Origin: Mesorhizobium sp. M3A.F.Ca.ET.080.04.2.1
GTDB lineage: Bacteria > Pseudomonadota > Alphaproteobacteria > Rhizobiales > Rhizobiaceae
Reading direction: 5' to 3'
Assembly (NCBI RefSeq): GCF_003952525.1
Contig: NZ_CP034451.1
Coordinates: forward strand, 1,612,001 to 1,676,000
DNA: 64,000 bases
A program made the translations under genes and the position numbers. Shown piece after piece: positions 1 through 6,748 of this stretch; positions within the stretch are counted from its first letter, which is position 1; the number at the start of each line of letters is the position of its first letter. The notes beneath the pieces are model-generated. The model was not told where the DNA came from, did no database searches, and saw nothing but the letters and a program-made list of their open reading frames with translations.

Positions 1-669
1 GCCGAGACGCTCTACCGCGACCTCGCCGGGCAATTGACCAGTCCGGGCGAGCTGGCGCTGCTGGCGGTGCTGGCGGAGAAGCAGGGCAATCATTTTATCG
101 CGCTGAAGGTCGGCAAGATCGCCGGCGCTCGCGGCATCGATGTCGGCGCGCTGTCGCATCCGCTGGGCGTCATTCCCGATTCGGCAAACATTTCCGGCTC
201 CGGCAAGGCGCTGGCCTATGCCATTGCTCGCCAGGAGAGCGAATTCAATGTCGGCGCGATTTCCAGCGCCGGAGCGCGCGGCCTGCTGCAGCTGATGCCG
301 GGCACCGCGAAGCAACTGGCGAAGAAGGCCGGCATGAGCTTCTCGCCGGCGCGGCTCACGACCGATGCCGGCTATAATGCGACGCTCGGCTCAGCTTTCC
401 TGGGGGAGCAGCTCGACCGCTTCAACGGCTCCTATGTGCTGACCTTCGCCGGCTACAATGCCGGCCCCAACCGCGCGGCGCAGTGGGTGGCCAAATATGG
501 TGATCCGCGCGGCAAGGACGTCGATGCCGTGGTCGACTGGATCGAAAGGATTCCCTACACGGAAACAAGAAGCTACGTGCAGCGCGTGATGGAGAATTAC
601 GAAGTCTACAAGATGCGTATCTCGGGGAAGTACGACATCGTCGGCGACCTCGTGAACGGACGGAGCTGA
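1..669 (+). CDS. Lytic murein transglycosylase, SLT domain (5' end outside window)
   Basis: The reading frame is open from base 1, so only the C-terminal 222 residues are seen. The fragment carries the lysozyme-like SLT domain: the ARQESEF stretch holds the catalytic Glu, followed by the usual GARGLLQLMPGTA and FAGYNAGP motifs. Such enzymes cleave the MurNAc-GlcNAc bond of peptidoglycan in the periplasm and leave 1,6-anhydro ends. The part before the SLT domain looks like the end of the helical superhelix of Slt70-type enzymes, so the full protein is probably large. The domain assignment is firm; the exact subfamily is inferred. Confidence 0.9.
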   Translation, partial: AETLYRDLAGQLTSPGELALLAVLAEKQGNHFIALKVGKIAGARGIDVGALSHPLGVIPDSANISGSGKALAYAIARQESEFNVGAISSAGARGLLQLMPGTAKQLAKKAGMSFSPARLTTDAGYNATLGSAFLGEQLDRFNGSYVLTFAGYNAGPNRAAQWVAKYGDPRGKDVDAVVDWIERIPYTETRSYVQRVMENYEVYKMRISGKYDIVGDLVNGRS

Positions 670-705
670 GCGGCCTGCGCGAGTCGTTTCAGGTCGAGAT
701 CCTTC

Positions 706-862
706 GCGCCCCCCTCTGTCCTGCCGGACATCTCCCCCACAGGTGGGAAGATTGGCAGCTTCGGTCTTGCGCTCGTCCTGCAGCGTTGGAGATTGGCGAA
801 AGGCGATACGACGGCCGATCTCCCCCTTGTGAGGGAGATGTCCGGCATGACAGAGGGGGCGC
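706..862. repeat. RIME-like intergenic palindromic repeat, copy 1
   Basis: About 157 bases with complementary ends: GCGCCCCCCCTCTGTC at the left and GACAGAGGGGGCGC at the right. Inner arms (GGACATCTCCC and GGGAGATGTCC) also pair. A similar element lies at 26056-26226. It is the kind of dispersed palindromic element known from rhizobial genomes. It fills most of the gap between the transglycosylase and the hydrolase, and it may fold as a large RNA hairpin if transcribed. Confidence 0.75.
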
Positions 863-947
863 AGCCCGCCAGCGCCTGGGGCCGCTTGCCCATTCCTGCC
901 CACATCTGTAGCTGTCGACGATAATCCGACAGTGGCGAGGAATCGAA

Positions 948-1850
948 GTGCATACGGCCAGCGACCAGGGTTTCTCCGACTTCTTCTATGCCGCGCCCGA
1001 TGGGTTGAGGCTCCATGCCCGAATCTACGGCGAGGCGAATACCGATGCCTGGCCGGTGGTCTGCCTGCCTGGTCTGACCCGCAATGCCCGCGACTTTCAC
1101 GAGTTGGCGCTCTTCCTGTCCCGGGAAGCTGCGAGGCCGCGCAAGGTCATTGCGTTTGACTACCGCGGACGCGGTCTGTCCGCCTATGATCCGGATATCG
1201 GCCACTACAATGTCGGCGTAGAGGCCGGCGACGTGCTGGCTGGACTTTCGGCGCTCAACATCGATGAAGCCGCCTTTGTCGGTACCTCCCGCGGCGGACT
1301 CATCATCCATGTGCTTGGCGCACTGAAGCCGGCGGTGCTGAAGGCCATCGTGATCAACGATATCGGCCCGGTGATCGAGATCGAGGGCCTCTGCCATATC
1401 CGCTCCTATCTCGACCGGACGCCGAAGCCGAAGACTTTTGCCGAAGCCGTGGACACGCAGCGGCGCGTGCACGGCGCCGGCTTTCCTGCCCTCTCCGACG
1501 CGGACTGGTCGCGTATGGTGGCCGCCATCTACCGCGATACAGAAGCCGGGCTATTGCCGGATTTCGACTCGACACTGGTCGACACGCTGGCCGGCATCGA
1601 TTTCGAAAAGCCGCTGCCGGATCTGTGGGCGCAGTTCGACGCGCTCGCCGCCGTGCCGCTGCTAGCGATTCGCGGCGCCAACTCCAAGCTTCTGTCTGCC
1701 GCAACACTCAAGGAAATGCAGAGGCGCCATTCCGGCATGGAGACAATCACGGTTGAAGGCCAGGGGCATGCGCCTTTCCTGGAGACCGGCAGTCTCCCAA
1801 GCGAGATTGCCGGCTTTTTCGACCGGGCGGAAGCAAATCAAACCAAATAA
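948..1850 (+). CDS. Alpha/beta hydrolase
   Basis: A 300-residue alpha/beta-hydrolase-fold protein. Visible motifs are the VVCLPGLTRNARDF oxyanion-hole region, a nucleophile elbow GTSRGG around residue 105 (Ser nucleophile), and a late GQGHAPFL stretch with the catalytic His. The start is a GTG with GAGGAA a few bases upstream; no better ATG exists in frame. The substrate cannot be read from sequence; relatives include esterases, haloalkane dehalogenase-like enzymes and ring-cleavage hydrolases. It stands alone, followed at once by a hairpin shared with the convergent recombinase gene. Confidence 0.88.
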   Translation: MHTASDQGFSDFFYAAPDGLRLHARIYGEANTDAWPVVCLPGLTRNARDFHELALFLSREAARPRKVIAFDYRGRGLSAYDPDIGHYNVGVEAGDVLAGLSALNIDEAAFVGTSRGGLIIHVLGALKPAVLKAIVINDIGPVIEIEGLCHIRSYLDRTPKPKTFAEAVDTQRRVHGAGFPALSDADWSRMVAAIYRDTEAGLLPDFDSTLVDTLAGIDFEKPLPDLWAQFDALAAVPLLAIRGANSKLLSAATLKEMQRRHSGMETITVEGQGHAPFLETGSLPSEIAGFFDRAEANQTK

Positions 1851-1878
1851 AGCCCGAGACGTTATAAGTCCCGGGCTT
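1851..1878 (-). terminator. Stem-loop terminator between convergent hydrolase and recombinase
   Basis: The arms AGCCCGAGAC and GTCCCGGGCT pair with one mismatch around a GTTATAA loop. Read on the minus strand the stem is followed by TTTATTTGG, a T-rich tract, so it best serves the recombinase gene. On the plus strand it could still slow transcription from the hydrolase. Confidence 0.6.
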
Positions 1879-1927
1879 CACATAGAAGTATAGATTATCC
1901 ACCGCCGGTCAATGCCCGGCGCGCGGG

Positions 1928-3001
1928 CTATTTGCCCTTGGAGGTCTTGCGGTGCGCCTTCGCGGGCTCCGATCCCTTCGCCTTGCCGGTCGGCGCGGCG
2001 GGCGCGGCCGTGGTCAAGGGCGAGGCGAACACAGAGTTCTCCGCCTCGCGCTGCGAGTCCTCGCTGCGAGGCTTTTCCAGCACGACGACGCAGCCATCGA
2101 GATCGTTGGTGGCAAGATGCGCGTAGCGCATGGTCATCGACAGCGTCTGGTGGCCGAGCCACATCTGCACGCGCCGAATGTCAATGCCGCCTTGGACAAG
2201 GCGCGAAGCACAGGTGTGGCGCAGGATATGCGGCACCACCTGCTCGTCGGCGCCGAGACCGACCTCGGCCTTCGCCTCGTTCCAGATGGCGCGGTACTGC
2301 GCCTGGCTGAGTTTGGTGAACGGCCCTTTCGGCCGGCGGCCTTCGGTGGTCGGAGGCAGCTTGATGACTTCCTTGACCCGTTCGGTCATCGGAATGGTGC
2401 GGCTACGGCCGGACTTGGTAATCCAGAAGGAGACGCGGTGTTCCTGAATGTCGTTCCAGATCAGGCCGAGCGCCTCGCCGAGACGGCAGCCGGTATCGAC
2501 CAGAAAGACGGAAAGCCTGTAGGCATCCTCGCTGCGGCTCCTGATGGCAGCGAACAGCCTTGCCTCTTCGTCCCGCTCGAGGAATCGAATCCGTCCCGCC
2601 CGCTCCTTCTGGCGGCGGAACTCGGGCAGGCTGTGGATATCACCCATCTTATGTGCCTTGCGCAACAGTTTGCTAAGGGCAGCCATCTTGCGATTGATGG
2701 TTGCATTGCTGTTGCCGCGCTGGCGCAAGGTACCGATAAGATTGTCCAGGGTGTTCTGGTCAAAGGTGGAGAAACGCTCCCCAAGGAGAATCTCGTCTAT
2801 CTCACCGATGAAGGAACTGACATTGTATTTATGCCGACCATCATCCCAGAGTATGTCCCGGTATGCTGCGAAGAGCTCGCTGATCCTGTACGACTTTACT
2901 TCTCTGATCTTGTTGTAGGTATACCTAAACTTCGAATTTTGAGAAGAAAACACCGCAAAATGACCGGAGGGCTCAACCTCTTGGGTCGCTTCGTTTGACA
3001 T
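1928..3001 (-). CDS. Tyrosine-type site-specific recombinase (phage integrase family)
   Basis: A 357-residue tyrosine recombinase. The N-terminal SAM-like DNA-binding part lies at about residues 38-120 and the catalytic domain at about 140-300. All main catalytic residues are visible: Arg173 in GCRLGEA, the HILRH box (His258, Arg261), His284 in GHQ, and nucleophile Tyr293 in MRYAHL. The C-terminal 60 residues are Lys/Ala-rich and low in complexity. I chose the ATG at 3001 (MSNEATQ) over the GTG at 3013; an AGGGGG tract precedes it. No partner genes, excisionase or clear att repeats are seen next to it. It could be the remnant of an integrated element or a stand-alone recombinase. Confidence 0.88.
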   Translation of the reverse strand: MSNEATQEVEPSGHFAVFSSQNSKFRYTYNKIREVKSYRISELFAAYRDILWDDGRHKYNVSSFIGEIDEILLGERFSTFDQNTLDNLIGTLRQRGNSNATINRKMAALSKLLRKAHKMGDIHSLPEFRRQKERAGRIRFLERDEEARLFAAIRSRSEDAYRLSVFLVDTGCRLGEALGLIWNDIQEHRVSFWITKSGRSRTIPMTERVKEVIKLPPTTEGRRPKGPFTKLSQAQYRAIWNEAKAEVGLGADEQVVPHILRHTCASRLVQGGIDIRRVQMWLGHQTLSMTMRYAHLATNDLDGCVVVLEKPRSEDSQREAENSVFASPLTTAAPAAPTGKAKGSEPAKAHRKTSKGK

Positions 3002-3189
3002 TCTATGCCACACCCCCTGTGGAATAGGGACCAGCCCTAACCGCTTGGGAGCGTCCTTTCAAGAGTTTTCGAGTCTGGCGTGCGACCCCATCCGCCGGCG
3101 GCGGATCCCACAAAGTCGCTCCACAGGCCCGATCAGCTTACCGTTTCACCCCCATCCTTTCGTTTGCGTTGACCCAGTCACGAAACAAA
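3002..3189. other. Intergenic spacer between recombinase and porin terminator
   Basis: No ORF with family support or RNA gene was recognised. It should contain the promoter of the leftward recombinase gene. No reliable promoter boxes could be called. Confidence 0.4.
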
Positions 3190-3222
3190 ACGGCCCGGGC
3201 ATTGGAGCGCCCGGGCCGGATT
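3190..3222 (-). terminator. Rho-independent terminator of porin gene 1
   Basis: A strong GC-rich stem (CGGCCCGGGC paired with GCGCCCGGGCCG around ATTGGA) lies just past the porin stop. On the minus strand it is followed by GTTTTGTTTCG, so it fits an intrinsic terminator for the leftward porin gene. Confidence 0.8.
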
Positions 3223-3244
3223 TCAACTTATGTGGTTCCAGCCC

Positions 3245-4426
3245 TTAGAAGGAGCGCTGGAAGCGGAGGATACCGCCGATTGCATTGTCCTCATCGGCCG
3301 GGATACCGGTCCAGTTGCCGTTGACGGAGTGATCGGTGTGAGCCCAGTCGACTTCCGCCGTGATCGTGAAGCCAGGAACGACGTCATAGGCGATGTTCGC
3401 CGCGAGGCCGAAATCCTTGCTCTCGTCATACGAAGCCTGGACGTTGAACGAGGTCTTCTCGTTGAACTTGTAGGTGCCACCGCCCCACACAGCCCAGTTG
3501 CCGCCCCACAGCTTGTAGAAGCCACGGCCGTGACCCGGGATAGCCCAGGTATCATCGGTGAGGTTGTCGTCAGTGCCGTAGCCAGCCATGATGAACAGCG
3601 ACAGAGCGTCGGAGGCGTTCACGTCCAAGCGAACCTTGCCGGCCACTTCTTCGTAGTTGCTGTCATAGCCGATGACGCCGGTGATGGCACCCCAACCCTG
3701 CGTCCACTTCACGCCGCCAGCGACGTGAGGAACGTAGCTGTCGATGGTGTAGGCGCCATAGCCTTCTTCGAGCGAGATCACGGCCGAGAAGCCGTTGCCG
3801 GCATCGAAGTAGTACTGGACGACGTTGGTATCGAAGCCGCCATAAGGAACCAGCGTATCCTGGATGACGTTGCCGGCATAGCCGATGAATGTATCGAACG
3901 CCGATTCGTCCTTACCGACCCGGAGGCCGCCGAGTTGGATCCAGGCGAAGTTCAGCGAGACACCCTTGTTGAAGGCGCCAGGACCCGGAACAGCCTCATC
4001 GGTGGGGGTGGTGGGGTTGTTGATGGCTGTCGCCACGCCGCTTTCGGAGACGTTGCCGAAGTTGAAGCGGGTCTCGGTGTAGGTCTTCAAGGTGCCGAGC
4101 TCGGTTTCCTGGCCGGTCCAGGTCTTCAGCGTGAAGCGGGCGTTCTTCCGCCACGTATCGTTGATGCTGCCGTCCTCGTGATCGGTTGCGCGAGCGTCGT
4201 CGAACGAGCCTTGCTGGCCGAGGCCGATGTCGTAACGGACATAGCCGCCGATGCGCAGGCAGGTCTCGGTGCCGGGGATGTAGAAGTAGCCCGAGCCGTA
4301 GACGTCGCAGATCTTGACGTATTCAGCCGGTTCCGGCTCGGCGACGACAACGGCGTCGGCGGCGCGCGCACCGGAAACTGCGATCAGGGCCGCAGCTGAG
4401 CCGAGAAGAAGGCTCTTGATGTTCAT
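3245..4426 (-). CDS. Porin, alphaproteobacterial Omp2/RopA type (copy 1)
   Basis: A 393-residue outer-membrane porin with a clear signal peptide (MNIKSLLLGSAAALIAV, cleavage near ARA-AD). The mature protein has the N-terminal EYVKICDVYGSGYFYIPGTE region with two Cys typical of rhizobial and Brucella porins, many short amphipathic beta strands, and a terminal Phe (LRFQRSF) used for outer-membrane insertion. The ATG at 4426 follows GGAGGTCAGAAA and was preferred to the in-frame start at 4444. It is an inverted paralogue of the porin at 5359-6525. The two are near identical at the N-terminus and in several strands but differ in surface-loop regions (residues about 70-90 and 125-145, and before the last strands). 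Role: passive diffusion of small solutes. Confidence 0.93.
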   Translation of the reverse strand: MNIKSLLLGSAAALIAVSGARAADAVVVAEPEPAEYVKICDVYGSGYFYIPGTETCLRIGGYVRYDIGLGQQGSFDDARATDHEDGSINDTWRKNARFTLKTWTGQETELGTLKTYTETRFNFGNVSESGVATAINNPTTPTDEAVPGPGAFNKGVSLNFAWIQLGGLRVGKDESAFDTFIGYAGNVIQDTLVPYGGFDTNVVQYYFDAGNGFSAVISLEEGYGAYTIDSYVPHVAGGVKWTQGWGAITGVIGYDSNYEEVAGKVRLDVNASDALSLFIMAGYGTDDNLTDDTWAIPGHGRGFYKLWGGNWAVWGGGTYKFNEKTSFNVQASYDESKDFGLAANIAYDVVPGFTITAEVDWAHTDHSVNGNWTGIPADEDNAIGGILRFQRSF

Positions 4427-4444
4427 TTTCTGACCTCCAGTCAA

Positions 4445-4876
4445 AAGTTAAAAAACGGGTCTGGGTATTTTTTGCTGAAGGACAGCGTTCCCTGCCCCAT
4501 CCCCACTAACCGAAAAAGATGCGCACCGCGCCGCTCCTTCGAACTCGACATTACCCATGAGGCGGCGCCGTTCAACCAGGATCGTATCGAGGAAAGGGCT
4601 CTGTGGACGCTATCCGGGGGCGTTGTTGCACAAATGACACGATTTGGCCTCACTGCGAAAGCTCTTGTTAACCAATCTGGCCTTGCTGGGCCGCCATCCA
4701 ACCGAATTCGGCGCCAGCTGGCCGGAATTGCGGCGCGCCAGCCGAGTCGCCCGCCCGGGAATCGCCTTGGAATCGCCGCATGGCACGAGATGGTGAGCGA
4801 CGAGCTCCAAATTTTCGGCGTTTATGGCGCCCGCTTGTTGATTGTGTCCGCGCTTTTCTTTATCCAGCGGCGCGAC
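4445..4876. other. Intergenic region upstream of porin 1 and tRNA-Ser
   Basis: 432 bases with no gene I can support. The short ORFs here overlap the tRNA or lack family features. It must contain the promoter and 5' UTR of the leftward porin and probably that of the rightward tRNA. The part next to the porin is AT-rich (around 4445-4475). Confidence 0.5.
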
Positions 4877-4967
4877 GGAGAGGTGGCCGAGTGGTCGAAG
4901 GCGCTCCCCTGCTAAGGGAGTAGAGGTCAAAAGCTTCTCGTGGGTTCGAATCCCATCCTCTCCGCCA
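4877..4967 (+). tRNA. tRNA-Ser(GCU), CCA encoded
   Basis: A class II tRNA of 91 bases. The acceptor arm GGAGAGG pairs with CCTCTCC (4957-4963), followed by G and an encoded CCA. The D-arm (TGGCCGAGTGGTCGAAGGC) and the T-loop GGGTTCGAATCCC are standard. The anticodon stem CTCCC/GGGAG encloses CTGCTAA, giving anticodon GCT for AGC/AGU serine codons. A long variable arm (TAGAGGTCAAAAGCTTCTCG region) is typical of serine tRNA. It lies between two inverted porin copies. Confidence 0.96.
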
Positions 4968-5009
4968 CCCTACGCCCTGCGGGCTTCGGGTGGCAGGCCA
5001 CCCGGAACC

Positions 5010-5264
5010 GCGTGGTACGTCTATTTTCTGCAGCTGAACAGCGGCGACGTCTATGTCGGGTCGACTAATGATCTCCGACGACGTTTCGAATCGCATCGGT
5101 CGGGCTATGTGACTTCGACCAAGGCCCATTTGCCTCTAACCTTAAAGGCTTACATCGCGGTTGAGACCGAGGCCAACGCACGGCAACTCGAGCAATATTT
5201 TAAGACCGGATCAGGCAAGGCCCTAGCAAACAAGCGTTTCTGGCCGGCAAGACCCGACGAATGA
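5010..5264 (+). CDS. GIY-YIG domain protein with no usable start codon (possible pseudogene)
   Basis: Encodes about 84 residues of a compact GIY-YIG nuclease-fold domain: WYVYFLQL for the first Tyr motif, VYVGSTNDLRRRFESH with the second Tyr and catalytic Arg, a Glu in the VETEANARQLEQY helix, and Asn in ANKRFW. This matches small UPF0213/YhbQ-like proteins. Relatives normally begin with Met just before WYVYF, but here the codons before it are ACC GCG. The frame runs back through tRNA-Ser without ATG, GTG or TTG until 4842. The coordinates given cover the recognisable domain. It may be dead, may use a non-standard CTG at 4977, or may have lost its start in a rearrangement at the tRNA 3' end. 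Confidence 0.6.
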   Translation, partial: AWYVYFLQLNSGDVYVGSTNDLRRRFESHRSGYVTSTKAHLPLTLKAYIAVETEANARQLEQYFKTGSGKALANKRFWPARPDE

Positions 5265-5323
5265 CGTTACGACTTAACTATTTGAAATTGAACGAAAAAA
5301 AGCGCTGCCAGCTGATTTTCCTC

Positions 5324-5353
5324 GACCTCCAGTGTCGATTCTGACTGGAGGTC
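5324..5353 (+). promoter_or_regulatory. Hairpin sequestering the ribosome binding site of porin 2
   Basis: A perfect 10-base inverted repeat, GACCTCCAGT (5324-5333) and ACTGGAGGTC (5344-5353), with a 10-base loop. The right arm contains the Shine-Dalgarno GGAGG (5347-5351) of the porin ATG at 5359. In the mRNA the site would be base-paired, which could restrain translation. The other porin copy keeps the right arm but lacks the left arm. Confidence 0.65.
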
Positions 5354-5358
5354 AGAAA

Positions 5359-6525
5359 ATGAACATCAAGAGCCTTCTTCTCGGCTCAGCTGCGGCACTG
5401 ATCGCGGTTTCCGGCGCGCGCGCCGCCGACGCGGTGACCGTCGCCGAGCCGGAACCGGCCGAATACGTCAAAATCTGCGACGTCTACGGCTCGGGCTACT
5501 TCTACATCCCCGGCACCGAGACCTGCCTGCGCATCGGCGGCTATGTCCGTTACGACATCGGCGTCGGCGACGTCGGCTCGTTCGACGGCGCACGGACTTT
5601 CGATCAGCGGACCGGCGATGACCAAGCCACTTGGTTCAAAAACGCCCGCTTCACGCTGAAGACATGGACCGGACAGGAAACCGAACTCGGCACCTTGAAG
5701 ACCTACACCGAGACCCGCATCAATTTCGGCAACAGCAACGGCTACGGCTTCGGCACCTACGACAACTATGCCCACAACAAGGGCATCACGTTGAATTTCG
5801 CCTGGATCCAACTCGGTGGGCTCCGAGTAGGCAAGGACGAATCGGCGTTCGATACCTTCATCGGCTATGCCGGCAACGTGATCAACGATACGATCGTTCC
5901 TTACGGCGGCTTCGACACCAACGTTGTCCAGTACTACTTCGACGGCGGCAATGGCCTCTCGGCCGTGGTCTCGCTCGAAGAAGGCTCGGGCACCGCGTTT
6001 GCCCCTGCCGGCCCTTATCAGGGCACGCCCTTTGCGACCGGCAATGACACGATCGACAGCTACGTTCCGTTCGTCGTCGCGGGTGTGAAGTACACGCAGG
6101 GTTGGGGCGCCATCACCGGCGTTGCCGCGTATGACAGCACCTGGGAAGAGTGGTCCGGCAAGGTTCGCCTGGACGTGAACGCCACGAGCGAACTGTCGCT
6201 CTTCATCATGGCCGGCTACGGCACGGACGACCATATCGACCGCAACTTCTACAAGCAGTGGGGCGGCAACTGGGCCGTATGGGGCGGCGGCACCTACAAA
6301 TTCAATGAAAAGACCTCATTGAACCTTCAGGCGTCGGCGGACGACGACAAGAACGTCGGCGTTGCAGCGAACGTGGCCTACGACATCGTTCCCGGGTTCA
6401 CGGTCACGGCCGAAGTCGACTGGGATCACGACGGCAAATTCGGCCAGGCCGACAATCGGAACTGGACAGATGCGAACAAGAAGAACAGCGTCGGCGGCAT
6501 TCTCCGCTTCCAGCGTTCCTTCTAG
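5359..6525 (+). CDS. Porin, alphaproteobacterial Omp2/RopA type (copy 2)
   Basis: A 388-residue porin with the same signal peptide and mature N-terminus as copy 1 and the same terminal LRFQRSF. The start at 5359 has GGAGGTCAGAAA directly before it, identical to copy 1. Long stretches match copy 1 (FAWIQLGGLRVGKDESAFD, WGGNWAVWGGGTYKFNEKTS). The variable parts are in presumed loops, including an extra segment around residues 213-232 absent from copy 1. Two porins with different loops suggest either solute specialisation or antigenic and phage-receptor diversity; that is inference. Confidence 0.93.
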   Translation: MNIKSLLLGSAAALIAVSGARAADAVTVAEPEPAEYVKICDVYGSGYFYIPGTETCLRIGGYVRYDIGVGDVGSFDGARTFDQRTGDDQATWFKNARFTLKTWTGQETELGTLKTYTETRINFGNSNGYGFGTYDNYAHNKGITLNFAWIQLGGLRVGKDESAFDTFIGYAGNVINDTIVPYGGFDTNVVQYYFDGGNGLSAVVSLEEGSGTAFAPAGPYQGTPFATGNDTIDSYVPFVVAGVKYTQGWGAITGVAAYDSTWEEWSGKVRLDVNATSELSLFIMAGYGTDDHIDRNFYKQWGGNWAVWGGGTYKFNEKTSLNLQASADDDKNVGVAANVAYDIVPGFTVTAEVDWDHDGKFGQADNRNWTDANKKNSVGGILRFQRSF

Positions 6526-6544
6526 TCGCCTGAAACGGCGTCAA

Positions 6545-6581
6545 AACAGAACCCGGCGGGCAGCCGCCGGGTTTTCTGTTA
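6545..6581 (+). terminator. Rho-independent terminator of porin gene 2
   Basis: The stem CCCGGCGG and CCGCCGGG around GCAG is extended by AACAGAA and TTCTGTT pairing, with TTTT after the GC core. It lies 20 bases past the porin stop. Confidence 0.85.
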
Positions 6582-6748
6582 GAGAGTTGTCCGCTCGTTC
6601 CTGTTCAGGGCCCTCGGAGTGGCTCGGAATCACCCCATGATTTGTTGCGGACTGGCCTGATGTGCGGACATCAGAGTTCGGCGCCAACATTGTGCTAGAC
6701 AATCCAGGGCCGATGCCCACGAGCGCCTCCATGTGACGTCATAGGCGG

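Noticed and set aside
4877..4967. tRNA-Ser as attachment site for the recombinase at 1928-3001
   Set aside because: The recombinase is almost 2 kb away with a porin gene between, and I saw no copy of the tRNA 3' end near it.
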